A stretch of DNA of 64,000 bases from Haliovirga abyssi (GTDB taxonomy: Bacteria > Fusobacteriota > Fusobacteriia > Fusobacteriales > Haliovirgaceae): assembly GCF_030295325.1 (NCBI RefSeq), contig NZ_AP027059.1, positions 1,112,637 through 1,176,636 of the forward strand, written 5' to 3'. Below, piece after piece: positions 24,654 through 32,822 of the stretch. The notes below the pieces were generated by a model, which saw only the letters and a list, made by a program, of their open reading frames with translations, did no database searches and had not been told where the DNA came from. Positions within the stretch are counted from its first letter, which is position 1; each line of letters begins with the position of its first letter. Position numbers and translations under genes: made by a program.

Positions 24654-25232
24654 ATGCTAATACAAAAAGGAACAAAAGATCTTGATACTGAGAGATTATA
24701 TTTAAGAAGATTTAAACTAGAAGATTCAGAAAATATGTTTAATAATTGGGCAAATGATGAAGATGTAACAAAATATTTGACATGGTTACCTCATAAAAAA
24801 ATTGAAGTAACAAATGAAATATTAAAGGAATGGATAAATTCATATAAAAGTACAGATGTATATAATTGGGCTATCGTTCCTAAAGAATATGGCAAAGTAA
24901 TTGGTAATATATCTGTTGTAAAAATAGATTTAGAGGATGAAATGTGTGAAATAGGTTATTGCATAAGTAAAAAATATTGGAATAAGGGAATTGTAACAGA
25001 GGCATTAAAAAAAGTAATTGATTACTTAATATTAGATGTTGGATTCGTAGGAATTAAAGGAAAACACGATTTAAAAAATATAGCTTCTGGAAAAGTAATG
25101 TTAAAAGCAGGAATGACATATGAAGGGAGAATAAGAGACTCTATTAAAAATAACGAAGGAGAATATATAGATGTTGAAATGTATTCAATTCTAAAAAGAG
25201 ATATCTTTAAAAATAAAAGTTTAAATAATTAA
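24654..25232 (+). CDS. RimJ/RimL-like GNAT acetyltransferase
   Basis: 192 aa. It begins LDTERLYLRRFKLEDSENMF, the hallmark start of the Acetyltransf_3 (RimJ/RimL) branch, and keeps the acetyl-CoA motif as KKYWNKGIVTEALKKVI (near 108) and the late NIASGKVMLKAGM segment. It may acetylate protein N-termini, an antibiotic or a small amine. RBS TTGGAGGAGG. A single gene followed by a palindromic repeat of family 2. Confidence 0.77.
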   Translation: MLIQKGTKDLDTERLYLRRFKLEDSENMFNNWANDEDVTKYLTWLPHKKIEVTNEILKEWINSYKSTDVYNWAIVPKEYGKVIGNISVVKIDLEDEMCEIGYCISKKYWNKGIVTEALKKVIDYLILDVGFVGIKGKHDLKNIASGKVMLKAGMTYEGRIRDSIKNNEGEYIDVEMYSILKRDIFKNKSLNN

Positions 25233-25235
25233 CCA

Positions 25236-25360
25236 ATAAAAAAATAAGCTACGCTTCATCTAGTAGAGCATAAATATTTTTCTGAATTTTTTATTTCTGA
25301 AAAATTTTGCTTTAAAAAATCACATATTTCAAAAAAACGGTATAGCTTATTTTCTGAATA
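25236..25360. repeat. Palindromic interspersed repeat family 2, copy a
   Basis: AAAAATAAGCTACGC at the left and TATAGCTTATTTTCTG at the right are inverted copies; the interior has CTTCATCTAGTAGAGCATAA and CATATTTCAAAAAAACGG. A close copy lies at 56262-56440 and pieces at 25936, 40980, 59150 and 60495. Confidence 0.75.
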
Positions 25361-25413
25361 AATTTATACTTTACTAACCAATAAAAAAAATCACATTAAG
25401 AAAGAAGGTCAAA

Positions 25414-25923
25414 ATGGAAAAGAAAACTATAAAAATTGCTATTATTTATTATAGCAAAGGGAATAATACAAAATTAGTCGCAGAAACAATAAAAATAGGA
25501 TTAGAAGAAATAGAAAACATTGAAGTAAAATCTATGTCTTTAGAAGAATTAGATCCTAATTATATTAAAGAAGCAAAAGCAATAATTTTTGGTACTCCAA
25601 CTTATTATGCTAATATTTCTTGGCAAATGAAAAAATGGTTTGATGAATCGCAGGGCTATAATTTAGAAGGAAAATTAGGAGCTGTATTTGCAACTGAAAA
25701 TCATATAGGTGGGGGAGCAGATACTGCATTATTAACTTTAATAAATCATTTAATGGTAAAAGGAATGTTAATATATTCTGGTGGATCTGCTTTAGGAAAT
25801 CCATATATTCATTTAGGAGTTGTTGCTATAAAAGATGGAGATGATTATCAAAAAGAACGTGCAAAAATATTTGGAAATAGGATAGCAAGGAAAACATTAG
25901 AATTGTTTGGAAACATAAAATAA
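25414..25923 (+). CDS. Flavodoxin-like FMN-binding protein (WrbA/NAD(P)H-oxidoreductase type)
   Basis: 169 aa. Strand 1 and the phosphate loop are IIYYSKGNNTKLVAETI (residues 8-24); the flavin-contact loops are FGTPTYYANIS (near 59) and the ENHIGGGADTALLTL segment (near 99). This is the layout of WrbA-like quinone reductases and related flavodoxin-fold enzymes, soluble and using FMN. RBS AAGAAGG. The convergent bidirectional terminator with efp follows. Confidence 0.77.
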   Translation: MEKKTIKIAIIYYSKGNNTKLVAETIKIGLEEIENIEVKSMSLEELDPNYIKEAKAIIFGTPTYYANISWQMKKWFDESQGYNLEGKLGAVFATENHIGGGADTALLTLINHLMVKGMLIYSGGSALGNPYIHLGVVAIKDGDDYQKERAKIFGNRIARKTLELFGNIK

Positions 25924-25974
25924 AAGTTCGTAAAACATAAATATTTTTCTAAATTAAATATATAATTTTATATT

Positions 25975-26005
25975 AAAAAAACTTCCCTCATTAAGGGAAG
26001 TTTTT
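25975..26005. terminator. Bidirectional terminator between flavodoxin gene and efp
   Basis: AAAAAACTTCCCT and AGGGAAGTTTTT around a short loop: T runs on both strands. Confidence 0.85.
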
Positions 26006-26010
26006 CTGTT

Positions 26011-26571
26011 TTATTTTGCTCTCTCTAAATATTCATCAGTTCTTGTATCTATTCTAATTATATCACCTTGATTTATAAATAGTGGAACCATTATTTCATG
26101 TCCAGTACTTAATTCAGCAGATTTTAATGCTCTACCTGTAGTATCTCCTTTTAATCCTGGTTCTGTATATACAACTTCTCTATCTAATGTAGTTGGCATT
26201 TCGATACCTACTGCTCTACCTTCATAAAAGACTACTAATATTTCCATATTTTCTTCTAAATATTTTAAAGCATCTCCTAAATCTTCTTTTGTTAAATTAA
26301 GTTCTTCCCAAGTTTCTTGATTTTGAAATGCATATTGTCCACCATTTTCGTAAATGTATACCATTTTTTGTTTATCAAGAATAATATCATCAACTTTATC
26401 TGCAGCTTTCAAAACTGTTTCTGATTTTGCATTTGTCAATAAATTTTTAAACTTAAATTTTACAACTGCTGAACTACGACCTGATTTACTAAACTCTGCT
26501 TTTTGTACTATGAAAACATCATTTCCTATCTTGATTATATTTCCAGCTCTTATTTCTTTTGCGTTTTTCAT
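26011..26571 (-). CDS. efp: Elongation factor P with Arg32 modification site
   Basis: 186 aa, full length. KOW-like N-terminal domain, then two OB domains, with the family signature in GLKGDTTGRALKSAELSTG. EF-P binds between the P and E sites of the ribosome and relieves stalling at polyproline. The tip loop reads KSGRSS with Arg at position 32 rather than the Lys used by the EpmA or 5-aminopentanol pathways. The gene just upstream on the same strand is EarP, which rhamnosylates exactly this Arg in known cases. The RBS AAGGAGG precedes ATG. The two genes share the promoter at 27812-27840. Confidence 0.96.
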   Translation of the reverse strand: MKNAKEIRAGNIIKIGNDVFIVQKAEFSKSGRSSAVVKFKFKNLLTNAKSETVLKAADKVDDIILDKQKMVYIYENGGQYAFQNQETWEELNLTKEDLGDALKYLEENMEILVVFYEGRAVGIEMPTTLDREVVYTEPGLKGDTTGRALKSAELSTGHEIMVPLFINQGDIIRIDTRTDEYLERAK

Positions 26572-26634
26572 TAAATTAATCCTCCTTAAAATATTGTTTA
26601 TATTAATTCCTAATCTATATTAGGAAAAGTAATA

Positions 26635-27783
26635 TTAAATTTTTTCATTGATAAATTCTATCAATTGTTTTGTTAAATCACATTTTTTTATTAAATATTC
26701 ACTAAATTTTTTAAAAAAAGAGCTATTATCTAATATAATATTAAATAAATCATCAAAATTTATTTCAAAATTATTTTCAATTTCATCTTTCAAAATATTA
26801 TTAGTAGAAATAGAAATATCTTTATATTTTTTAAAAATATCTGCATTTATATCAATATTTTCACTCATTCTATCTAAAAAAGAATTTAATTTATCCAAAT
26901 GAATATACTCTTCTTGTTTATAAATATGCCATAAAAATGGAATACCTGAAATTGTAGCTCTTGCAAGAGATTCTTCACCTCTTACAAAATTAAAATCCAT
27001 TAAATTTATTAAATAATCATAATCCTTTTGTATAAAAAAAGGCATATATAGAATATGTATATTTTTATATATTTTAATCTCTTTCAATATAAAGTCAAAA
27101 CTTTTCTGCGTTTTTTCTCCACATAAAAATATATAAATATTTTTATTAACTTTTGACAATGATTTTATCATACTCTTAAAATTAAATTCATAAGTAAAAA
27201 TTGAAATATAAAGATTACTCTTATTATAAATACAATTAATGTTTTTTTCTTTAAAAAAATTATTAAAATATTTTTCTTTTGAAGAATTAATTGATTTAAT
27301 CATTGAAAGATAATCATAATCTAATATAATTCCACCACTTTTTTCAGTAAAACCTGGCATAAAAAAATATTTTTCAATACCTTCATAATAGGATATAGAT
27401 TTTTTTTTATGAAAACCTTCAATCCAAGTTTCACCAGATAGATATTCTAAATTTATAATTAACTTTGCATTTTCAGATATACTTTTTTTGAAAAAATCAG
27501 GAATCTCTGTTCCAAAAGCTTCAATAATAACTTTAGAAGCATTGTATTTAAAACTGTTTTGACTTACTCTTTCGATATTTATAATATTTAAATTTTCAAA
27601 ATTATTAATTATTAAATTGGAATCAAAATTTTCAACTAATTTTTTTACTTCTGTATATTTATTAATATAAATGTTAATAAGTATATTTTTATTGATTTGA
27701 TGAATATTCTTTGCTAATCTATAAACAACACCAATATCTCCATAATTATCAATAACATCACAAAATATATCTATATTAAACAT
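26635..27783 (-). CDS. earP: EF-P arginine rhamnosyltransferase EarP
   Basis: 382 aa, the family's usual length. It starts IDIFCDVIDNYGDIGVVYRL, the EarP signature with the Asp needed for catalysis, and continues with EYLSGETWIEGFH, MPGFTEKSGG and the dTDP-rhamnose site region NFVRGEESLARATISG then PFLWHIYKQ. It transfers rhamnose from dTDP-rhamnose to EF-P Arg32. I use ATG 27783 (RBS TAGGAGAG); a longer frame to 27840 would run over the promoter. efp follows after 63 nt with a small hairpin (26607-26626) between. Confidence 0.93.
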   Translation of the reverse strand: MFNIDIFCDVIDNYGDIGVVYRLAKNIHQINKNILINIYINKYTEVKKLVENFDSNLIINNFENLNIINIERVSQNSFKYNASKVIIEAFGTEIPDFFKKSISENAKLIINLEYLSGETWIEGFHKKKSISYYEGIEKYFFMPGFTEKSGGIILDYDYLSMIKSINSSKEKYFNNFFKEKNINCIYNKSNLYISIFTYEFNFKSMIKSLSKVNKNIYIFLCGEKTQKSFDFILKEIKIYKNIHILYMPFFIQKDYDYLINLMDFNFVRGEESLARATISGIPFLWHIYKQEEYIHLDKLNSFLDRMSENIDINADIFKKYKDISISTNNILKDEIENNFEINFDDLFNIILDNSSFFKKFSEYLIKKCDLTKQLIEFINEKI

Positions 27784-27811
27784 AATATCTCTCCTAAAAC
27801 TTATTAATACA

Positions 27812-27840
27812 ATTATATCAAAAAAGTTAATTAAATACAA
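27812..27840 (-). promoter_or_regulatory. Promoter of earP-efp
   Basis: On the minus strand TTGTAT, 17 nt, TATAAT, with TGA before the -10 (-10 at 27812-27817, -35 at 27835-27840). Confidence 0.75.
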
Positions 27841-27890
27841 ATGAAAAAATGATATTTACAGATATAACGTAAATTTATTGGTATTAATAG

Positions 27891-27924
27891 ATATAATTCA
27901 ATAAAAATATATATTGAATTATAT
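27891..27924. repeat. 12-bp inverted repeat
   Basis: ATATAATTCAAT and ATTGAATTATAT with a 10-nt centre, in the gap between earP and aroF. No T run; possible operator or decayed element. Confidence 0.4.
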
Positions 27925-27951
27925 GAGAATACTATTAGGATAACTACTTAA

Positions 27952-28083
27952 ATGAAACCGAAGAAATTATTAAAAAAGCAAAAGCTTGTATCAATTATAG
28001 TAATAATAGCAATAATTATCACAATTATTATTCTCACAAGAATAATAAAATTCTATGTTCTTCAAGATGATATTTGTGCATAA
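27952..28083 (+). CDS. Possible 43-aa single-helix membrane protein
   Basis: ATG 27952 to TAA 28083. A strongly basic start (MKPKKLLKKQK) is followed by a run of Ile, Val and Thr long enough for one membrane helix, then IKFYVLQDDICA. The basic-inside layout is what a small inner-membrane protein would have. The RBS is weak (TAGGATAAC). It could be chance in such AT-rich DNA. Confidence 0.3.
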   Translation: MKPKKLLKKQKLVSIIVIIAIIITIIILTRIIKFYVLQDDICA

Positions 28084-28147
28084 AACAAAAATGGTGAATT
28101 TATTTAATACAAAATTAACTAACTTATATCTAAATCTTATTTTCTCC

Positions 28148-28176
28148 TTGACAAAGAAAGCTAATTAGTGTATTAT
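28148..28176 (+). promoter_or_regulatory. Promoter of aroF
   Basis: TTGACA (28148-28153), 17 nt, TATTAT (28171-28176). Confidence 0.75.
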
Positions 28177-28211
28177 TTCTTAAATACAAATTTATAAAGG
28201 GGATGTCAGAT

Positions 28212-29228
28212 ATGGTTATAGTAATGAAAAATAATGCAACAGAAGAACAAATAAAAAAAGTTATTGAAAGGGTTGAAAGCTTAGGATTAAAAGCTCATCC
28301 TATTTATGGTCAAGAAAAGACAATAATAGGTGTAATTGGAGATGAAAATATATTAAGAGCTCATCCAGTTAATCCGTATGAAGGAGTTGAAGAGGTAAAA
28401 TCAATAGCAAAACCATTTAAATTTGCTAGTCGTGAATTTAAACAAGAAGATACAATAATAGATGTAAACGGAATTAAAATAGGTGGCGGAAATTTTGTAG
28501 TTATGGCAGGACCTTGTTCTGTTGAAAATAGAGATATGCTTTTTGAAACTGCAAAAAGAGTAAAAGAAGCTGGAGCTTCTATCTTGAGAGGTGGAGCATT
28601 CAAACCAAGAACTAGCCCATATGATTTTCAAGGACTTGGAGAAGAGGGATTAAAATATTTAAAAGAAGCTGCAATAGAATATAATATGGCTGTTATTACA
28701 GAAGTAATGGATGCAAGAGATATTGAACTTATTGATAAATATGCAGATATATTTCAAGTTGGGGCAAGAAATATGCAAAACTTCACTCTTTTAAAAGAAT
28801 TAGGAAAAACTGATAAACCTGTTATGTTAAAAAGAGGAATGGCTGCAACTGTAAAAGATTTATTAATGGCTGCTGAATATATAATTGCATCTGGAAATAA
28901 AAATGTAATATTATGTGAAAGAGGAATTAGAACATTTGAAACTTATACAAGAAATACAGTTGATATAAATATAATACCATCTGTAAAAGAGTTGTCGCAT
29001 TTACCTATAATTATTGATTCTAGTCATGGAACTGGTAGAAGGTCTCATGTTGGGCCAATAGCTCTTGCAGGTCTTGTAGCTGGTGCTGATGGGTCAATGA
29101 TAGAAGTCCATCCTTCACCAGAAAATGCACTATCTGACGGACCTCAATCACTTAGATTTCATGAATTTGATGAGTTAATGTCAAAAATGAAAAAATATTT
29201 AGAATTTGAGGGTAGAAAATTATCATAA
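28212..29228 (+). CDS. aroF: 3-Deoxy-7-phosphoheptulonate synthase
   Basis: 338 aa. The first step of the shikimate pathway: PEP plus erythrose 4-phosphate to DAHP. An N-terminal ferredoxin-like domain (about 1-70, MVIVMKNNATEEQIKKVIE) precedes the class I beta-type barrel; the barrel shows VMAGPCSVEN, GGAFKPRTSPYDFQG, ARNMQNF and IDSSHGTGRR. In Thermotoga-type enzymes this N-terminal domain mediates feedback inhibition by Tyr or Phe. I choose ATG 28212, 9 nt after AAAGGGG, over ATG 28203. A terminator follows, so it is monocistronic and separate from aroK and aroB. Confidence 0.95.
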   Translation: MVIVMKNNATEEQIKKVIERVESLGLKAHPIYGQEKTIIGVIGDENILRAHPVNPYEGVEEVKSIAKPFKFASREFKQEDTIIDVNGIKIGGGNFVVMAGPCSVENRDMLFETAKRVKEAGASILRGGAFKPRTSPYDFQGLGEEGLKYLKEAAIEYNMAVITEVMDARDIELIDKYADIFQVGARNMQNFTLLKELGKTDKPVMLKRGMAATVKDLLMAAEYIIASGNKNVILCERGIRTFETYTRNTVDINIIPSVKELSHLPIIIDSSHGTGRRSHVGPIALAGLVAGADGSMIEVHPSPENALSDGPQSLRFHEFDELMSKMKKYLEFEGRKLS

Positions 29229-29240
29229 ATAGATTCAGGA

Positions 29241-29274
29241 AAGGAGCTGCGAAATAATACGTAGCTCCTTTTTT
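29241..29274 (+). terminator. aroF terminator
   Basis: AAGGAGCT and AGCTCCTT with a 14-nt loop, then TTTT. Confidence 0.8.
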
Positions 29275-29335
29275 AATACATTTAAAACTCTAATTATATT
29301 CTATATTTTTACTGTTAAATATTCTGTAATTTTCA

Positions 29336-29364
29336 TTGAAAGCTTTACCCATATATGATATAAT
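29336..29364 (+). promoter_or_regulatory. Promoter of aroK-aroB
   Basis: TTGAAA (29336-29341), 17 nt, TATAAT (29359-29364), with TGA before the -10. Confidence 0.75.
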
Positions 29365-29368
29365 ACCA

Positions 29369-29440
29369 TAAAAGTTTAAAACAAAATGGGAATATATTTT
29401 TAATCTATTTCTATAAAAATTAATCTATTTCTATAAAAAT
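29369..29440. repeat. Repeat family 1 remnant and 20-bp tandem duplication
   Basis: AAAGTTTAAAACAAAATGGG (29370 onward) is the right half of a family 1 repeat. It is followed by two exact 20-bp copies, 29401-29420 and 29421-29440 (TAATCTATTTCTATAAAAAT). They lie in the aroK leader, between promoter and RBS. Confidence 0.7.
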
Positions 29441-29464
29441 TAATCTTTTGAAATTGGAGGAATT

Positions 29465-29980
29465 ATGAAAAAAAATATTGTATTAATTGGATATATGGGA
29501 ACAGGAAAAAGCACAATAGGGAAAATTCTTTCAAAAGAGCTTAAAATGGAATTTATTGATACAGACCTTTTAATTGAAAAAAATATTAAAATGAGTATCA
29601 AAGATATCTTTGAAAATTTTGGAGAAAAATATTTTAGAGATTTAGAAAGCAAGATTGCAAAAGAAGTTTCAAAACTTAATAATAAAATAATTTCTACTGG
29701 TGGTGGAATTGTATTACGTGATGAAAATATAAATAACTTGAAAAAAACTGGAATGGTGGTTTTATTAAAAGCAAATGCAGATACAATTTATGAAAGGGTT
29801 AGCAAAAATTCAGATAGGCCATTATTAAATGTAGAAAATCCAAAAGAAAAAATAAATAAAATGTTAATAGAAAGAAAATTAAATTATGAAAGATTTAAAG
29901 ATATTGAAATAGAAACAGATAATAAAACAGTAAATGAAATTTTTGAAATAATTAAAGAAAATTATTTTAAAACAGTTTAA
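29465..29980 (+). CDS. aroK: Shikimate kinase
   Basis: 171 aa, full length. Walker A is GYMGTGKST (residues 9-17), the shikimate-binding Asp and Arg lie in FIDTDLLIE and ENFGEKYFRDLES, GGG in ISTGGGIVL, and the lid Arg in NSDRPLL. It phosphorylates shikimate at O3 with ATP in the cytoplasm. RBS TTGGAGG. aroB-ppx follows after 22 nt, so the two are one operon. Confidence 0.95.
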   Translation: MKKNIVLIGYMGTGKSTIGKILSKELKMEFIDTDLLIEKNIKMSIKDIFENFGEKYFRDLESKIAKEVSKLNNKIISTGGGIVLRDENINNLKKTGMVVLLKANADTIYERVSKNSDRPLLNVENPKEKINKMLIERKLNYERFKDIEIETDNKTVNEIFEIIKENYFKTV

Positions 29981-30002
29981 TTAATCGAAAGAGGTGTCCT
30001 TT

Positions 30003-31982
30003 ATGAAAAGAATAAATGTTAATGTAGTAAATAATAATTATGAAATTTTATTAGGTGAAAACACTTTAAAGGACTTGAAAAAATATTTGCCTAAAAATTA
30101 CAAAAAAATATTAATTGTATCAAATGATACTGTTGGACCAATTTATATAAACAAAGTAAAAAAAGCTTTAAATGATGAATCAATAGAACTTCATTATTTT
30201 GAAATTCCAGATGGGGAAGAATATAAAAAGCTAGATACAGTTCTTCCAATATATGATTATATGATAGAAAATAATTTTGATAGAAGTAGTTTAATAATCT
30301 CTTTAGGTGGAGGAGTAGTTTGTGATTTAACAGGATATGTTGCTGCTACATTTATGAGAGGAATTGACTTTATCCAAATACCAACATCCCTATTAGCTCA
30401 AGTAGATGCAAGTATTGGAGGAAAAGTAGCTGTAAATCATCCGAAAGGTAAAAATTTAATCGGTAGTTTTTATCAACCAAAGCTTGTGTTTATTGATATT
30501 GCTGTTTTGAAGAGTTTACCATTAAGAGAAATAAAAACTGGATTAGCAGAAATTATAAAACATGCTATTATTAAAGATAAAGATTACTTCAAATTTTTAA
30601 AAGAAAATTCTGATAAAATATTAAATTTGGAATCTAAATATATAATTGAAATGATTAAAAAATCATGTGAGATAAAAGCAGAAGTTGTATCAGAAGATGA
30701 AAAAGAGCAAGGGATTAGAGCTATATTAAATTATGGACATACTTATGGACATGTAGTTGAAAATTTAACACAATATAAAGTTTATAGACATGGAGAAGCT
30801 GTTGTATTTGGGATAATGTTTGCAACTTATTTAGCAAAAAAAATAAGAGGAGTTAACGAAAGTATTGTCACAGAAATTGAAGAAATATTCGATAAATTTG
30901 GGATGGATATAATTATTCCAAAGTTTAATTTTAATAAAGTGCTTCAAATATTAAAACATGATAAAAAAGTAAAAGATGGAAAATTAATATTTGTTTTACC
31001 AACATCTATAGGAACTGCAGAGATAATAGCTATTACAGAAGAACAAGTTAAAGAAGTTTATGAAAAGATAAATGGCGCTGATGTAAAAGGTGTTATTGAT
31101 ATTGGAACAAATAGTGTTAGATTATTTATTGGAGAAGTATATGAAAATAATATTTTAAATAAATTTTTAAAATTGATTAATATTACAAGATTAGGAGAAA
31201 ATGTAGATAAAACTAATTTGTTAGAAAATAAAGCTATTGAAAGAACAGTTAATGTTCTTAAGGAGTATAAAAATATATCTGATAGCTATGGTGTTACAAG
31301 CTTAAAAACAATTGCAACAAGTGCTGCAAGGGATGCTTTAAATAAAGATGATTTTTTAAAAGCAGCTTTAGATGTGGCAGGAGTAAAAGTTGATGTTGTT
31401 TCTGGAGAAGTAGAAGGAAATTACTCTTTTAAAGGAGTTTTAAGTTCTGGATATAAGTCTGATATTATAGTTGTGGATATTGGTGGCGGAAGTACCGAAT
31501 TTATCTATGGAAATAATAAAACTGGTGTAAAGTTTATTAAAAGTTTAAATATAGGCTCAGTTAGAATTAAAGAAAAATTTTTTAAAAGTGATATTTATGA
31601 TAATTTAAATGAATGTAAAAAATGGATATTTAATGAATTAGAAACAATTAAAGAATTAAAAGATAAAAAATTTAAACTTATTGGAGTTGCAGGAACTATT
31701 ACAACGCAAGTAACAATTTTAAAAGCTATGGCTGAATATAATTCAGATGAAGTAAATGGATATAATTTAAAGTATACAGATATTTCAAATAATTTTGAGA
31801 TGTTATCAAATTTATCAATAGAGAATAGAAAAAATGTAGTAGGATTAGAAGAAAAAAGAGCTGACGTAATTGTTGCAGGAACATTTTTATTAAAAACAAT
31901 TTTAGAGTTCTTTTCACAAGAATCAATTGAAGTTTCTGATAACGATATTTTAGAAGGAATGATTTTAGATAAAACTCGTTAA
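30003..31982 (+). CDS. aroB: 3-Dehydroquinate synthase fused to Ppx/GppA-type phosphatase
   Basis: 659 aa, about twice the length of AroB. Residues 1-350 are complete AroB: SLGGGVVCDLTGYVA (NAD site), MRGIDFIQIPTSLLAQVDAS, KTGLAEIIKHAII and NYGHTYGHVVE (zinc His). From about 360 a Ppx/GppA ASKHA domain starts with GVIDIGTNSVRLFIGE and has TSAARDALN, VVDIGGGSTEF and GVAGTITT. The join is in frame with no stop. AroB makes 3-dehydroquinate from DAHP; the second domain would hydrolyse polyphosphate or (p)ppGpp. Proteins of this arrangement are annotated in related bacteria, so the fusion is likely real. I start at ATG 30003 (RBS AAGAGG). Confidence 0.93.
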   Translation: MKRINVNVVNNNYEILLGENTLKDLKKYLPKNYKKILIVSNDTVGPIYINKVKKALNDESIELHYFEIPDGEEYKKLDTVLPIYDYMIENNFDRSSLIISLGGGVVCDLTGYVAATFMRGIDFIQIPTSLLAQVDASIGGKVAVNHPKGKNLIGSFYQPKLVFIDIAVLKSLPLREIKTGLAEIIKHAIIKDKDYFKFLKENSDKILNLESKYIIEMIKKSCEIKAEVVSEDEKEQGIRAILNYGHTYGHVVENLTQYKVYRHGEAVVFGIMFATYLAKKIRGVNESIVTEIEEIFDKFGMDIIIPKFNFNKVLQILKHDKKVKDGKLIFVLPTSIGTAEIIAITEEQVKEVYEKINGADVKGVIDIGTNSVRLFIGEVYENNILNKFLKLINITRLGENVDKTNLLENKAIERTVNVLKEYKNISDSYGVTSLKTIATSAARDALNKDDFLKAALDVAGVKVDVVSGEVEGNYSFKGVLSSGYKSDIIVVDIGGGSTEFIYGNNKTGVKFIKSLNIGSVRIKEKFFKSDIYDNLNECKKWIFNELETIKELKDKKFKLIGVAGTITTQVTILKAMAEYNSDEVNGYNLKYTDISNNFEMLSNLSIENRKNVVGLEEKRADVIVAGTFLLKTILEFFSQESIEVSDNDILEGMILDKTR

Positions 31983-31991
31983 AAATAAGTA

Positions 31992-32012
31992 AAGAACGGC
32001 TTAAACGTTCTT
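31992..32012 (+). terminator. Hairpin after aroB-ppx (short repeat family 1 derivative)
   Basis: AAGAACG and CGTTCTT flank GCTTAAA. The ends match repeat family 1 with the middle deleted. It could terminate the aro operon, though A rather than T follows. Confidence 0.4.
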
Positions 32013-32037
32013 AAAAAAATATGAGGAGGATACAAAA

Positions 32038-32481
32038 ATGAGAATAGTAATGGCATCGGATCACGGAGGACTTGAATTAAAAGATTTTATAAAAAGTTAT
32101 TTATTAGGAAAAGGTTATGATATTTTAGATATAGGAACAAATTCAGAAGAATCAGTAGATTATCCTGATTACGGTAAAAATGCAGGATTAAAAATAATGA
32201 ACGGAGAAGCAGATTTAGGAATAATTATGTGTGGTTCTGGAATAGGTATCTCAATTGCTGCAAATAAAGTAAAGGGTATTAGAGCAGCATTATGCCATGA
32301 TATATATACTGCTAGAATGTGTAAACAACATAATAACGCAAATATATTAGCTATGGGTGGAAGAATTATTGGAAAAGGATTAGCTATTGAAATGGTTGAG
32401 ACATATTTAAATACAGAATTTGAAGGTGGAAGACATCAAAGAAGAATTGATAAAATTCATAAAATTGAACAGGAGGGATAA
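32038..32481 (+). CDS. rpiB: Ribose 5-phosphate isomerase B
   Basis: 147 aa. It begins MRIVMASDHGGLELK, and has DYPDYGK and IIMCGSGIGISIAANK with the catalytic Cys, then the RpiB closing block GRHQRRIDKI. It interconverts ribulose 5-phosphate and ribose 5-phosphate, the pentose phosphate pathway step that also supplies erythrose 4-phosphate precursors. RBS GAGGAGG. The HIT gene starts 2 nt after the stop. Confidence 0.95.
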   Translation: MRIVMASDHGGLELKDFIKSYLLGKGYDILDIGTNSEESVDYPDYGKNAGLKIMNGEADLGIIMCGSGIGISIAANKVKGIRAALCHDIYTARMCKQHNNANILAMGGRIIGKGLAIEMVETYLNTEFEGGRHQRRIDKIHKIEQEG

Positions 32482-32483
32482 TT

Positions 32484-32822
32484 ATGTGTCTGTTTTGTAA
32501 AATAGTAAATAAAGAAATTCCAGCTAAAATTGTTTATGAAGATAATAATATCTTAGCGTTTGAAGATATTAATCCAAAAGCACCTGTGCATATTTTAGTA
32601 ATTCCTAAAAAGCATATTGAAACTTTAAATGATATTAATAATGAAAATTCAAAAATAATAGGTGAAATCTATGCTGTAATTGCTAATTTAGCAAAAGAAA
32701 AAGGTATTTCTAAAACAGGATACAGAGTTGTGGCAAATTGCAATAGAGATGCAGGACAGGAAGTTTTTCATATCCATTTTCATTTAATGGGCGGAAGGAA
32801 ATTTCAATGGCCAGCAGGGTGA
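32484..32822 (+). CDS. HIT-family nucleotide hydrolase (HinT-like)
   Basis: 112 aa. The histidine triad is H96-I-H98-F-H100; the N-terminal CLFCKIVNKEIPAKIVYED is the family's usual start with the two Cys of the zinc site. HinT-like proteins hydrolyse nucleoside phosphoramidates and aminoacyl-AMP. The following methyltransferase gene overlaps its last 16 nt. Confidence 0.92.
   Translation: MCLFCKIVNKEIPAKIVYEDNNILAFEDINPKAPVHILVIPKKHIETLNDINNENSKIIGEIYAVIANLAKEKGISKTGYRVVANCNRDAGQEVFHIHFHLMGGRKFQWPAG

Noticed and set aside
26572-26634. Attenuator or terminator between earP and efp
   Set aside because: An 8-bp hairpin (TTCCTAAT and ATTAGGAA) exists, but no T run follows in the direction of transcription.
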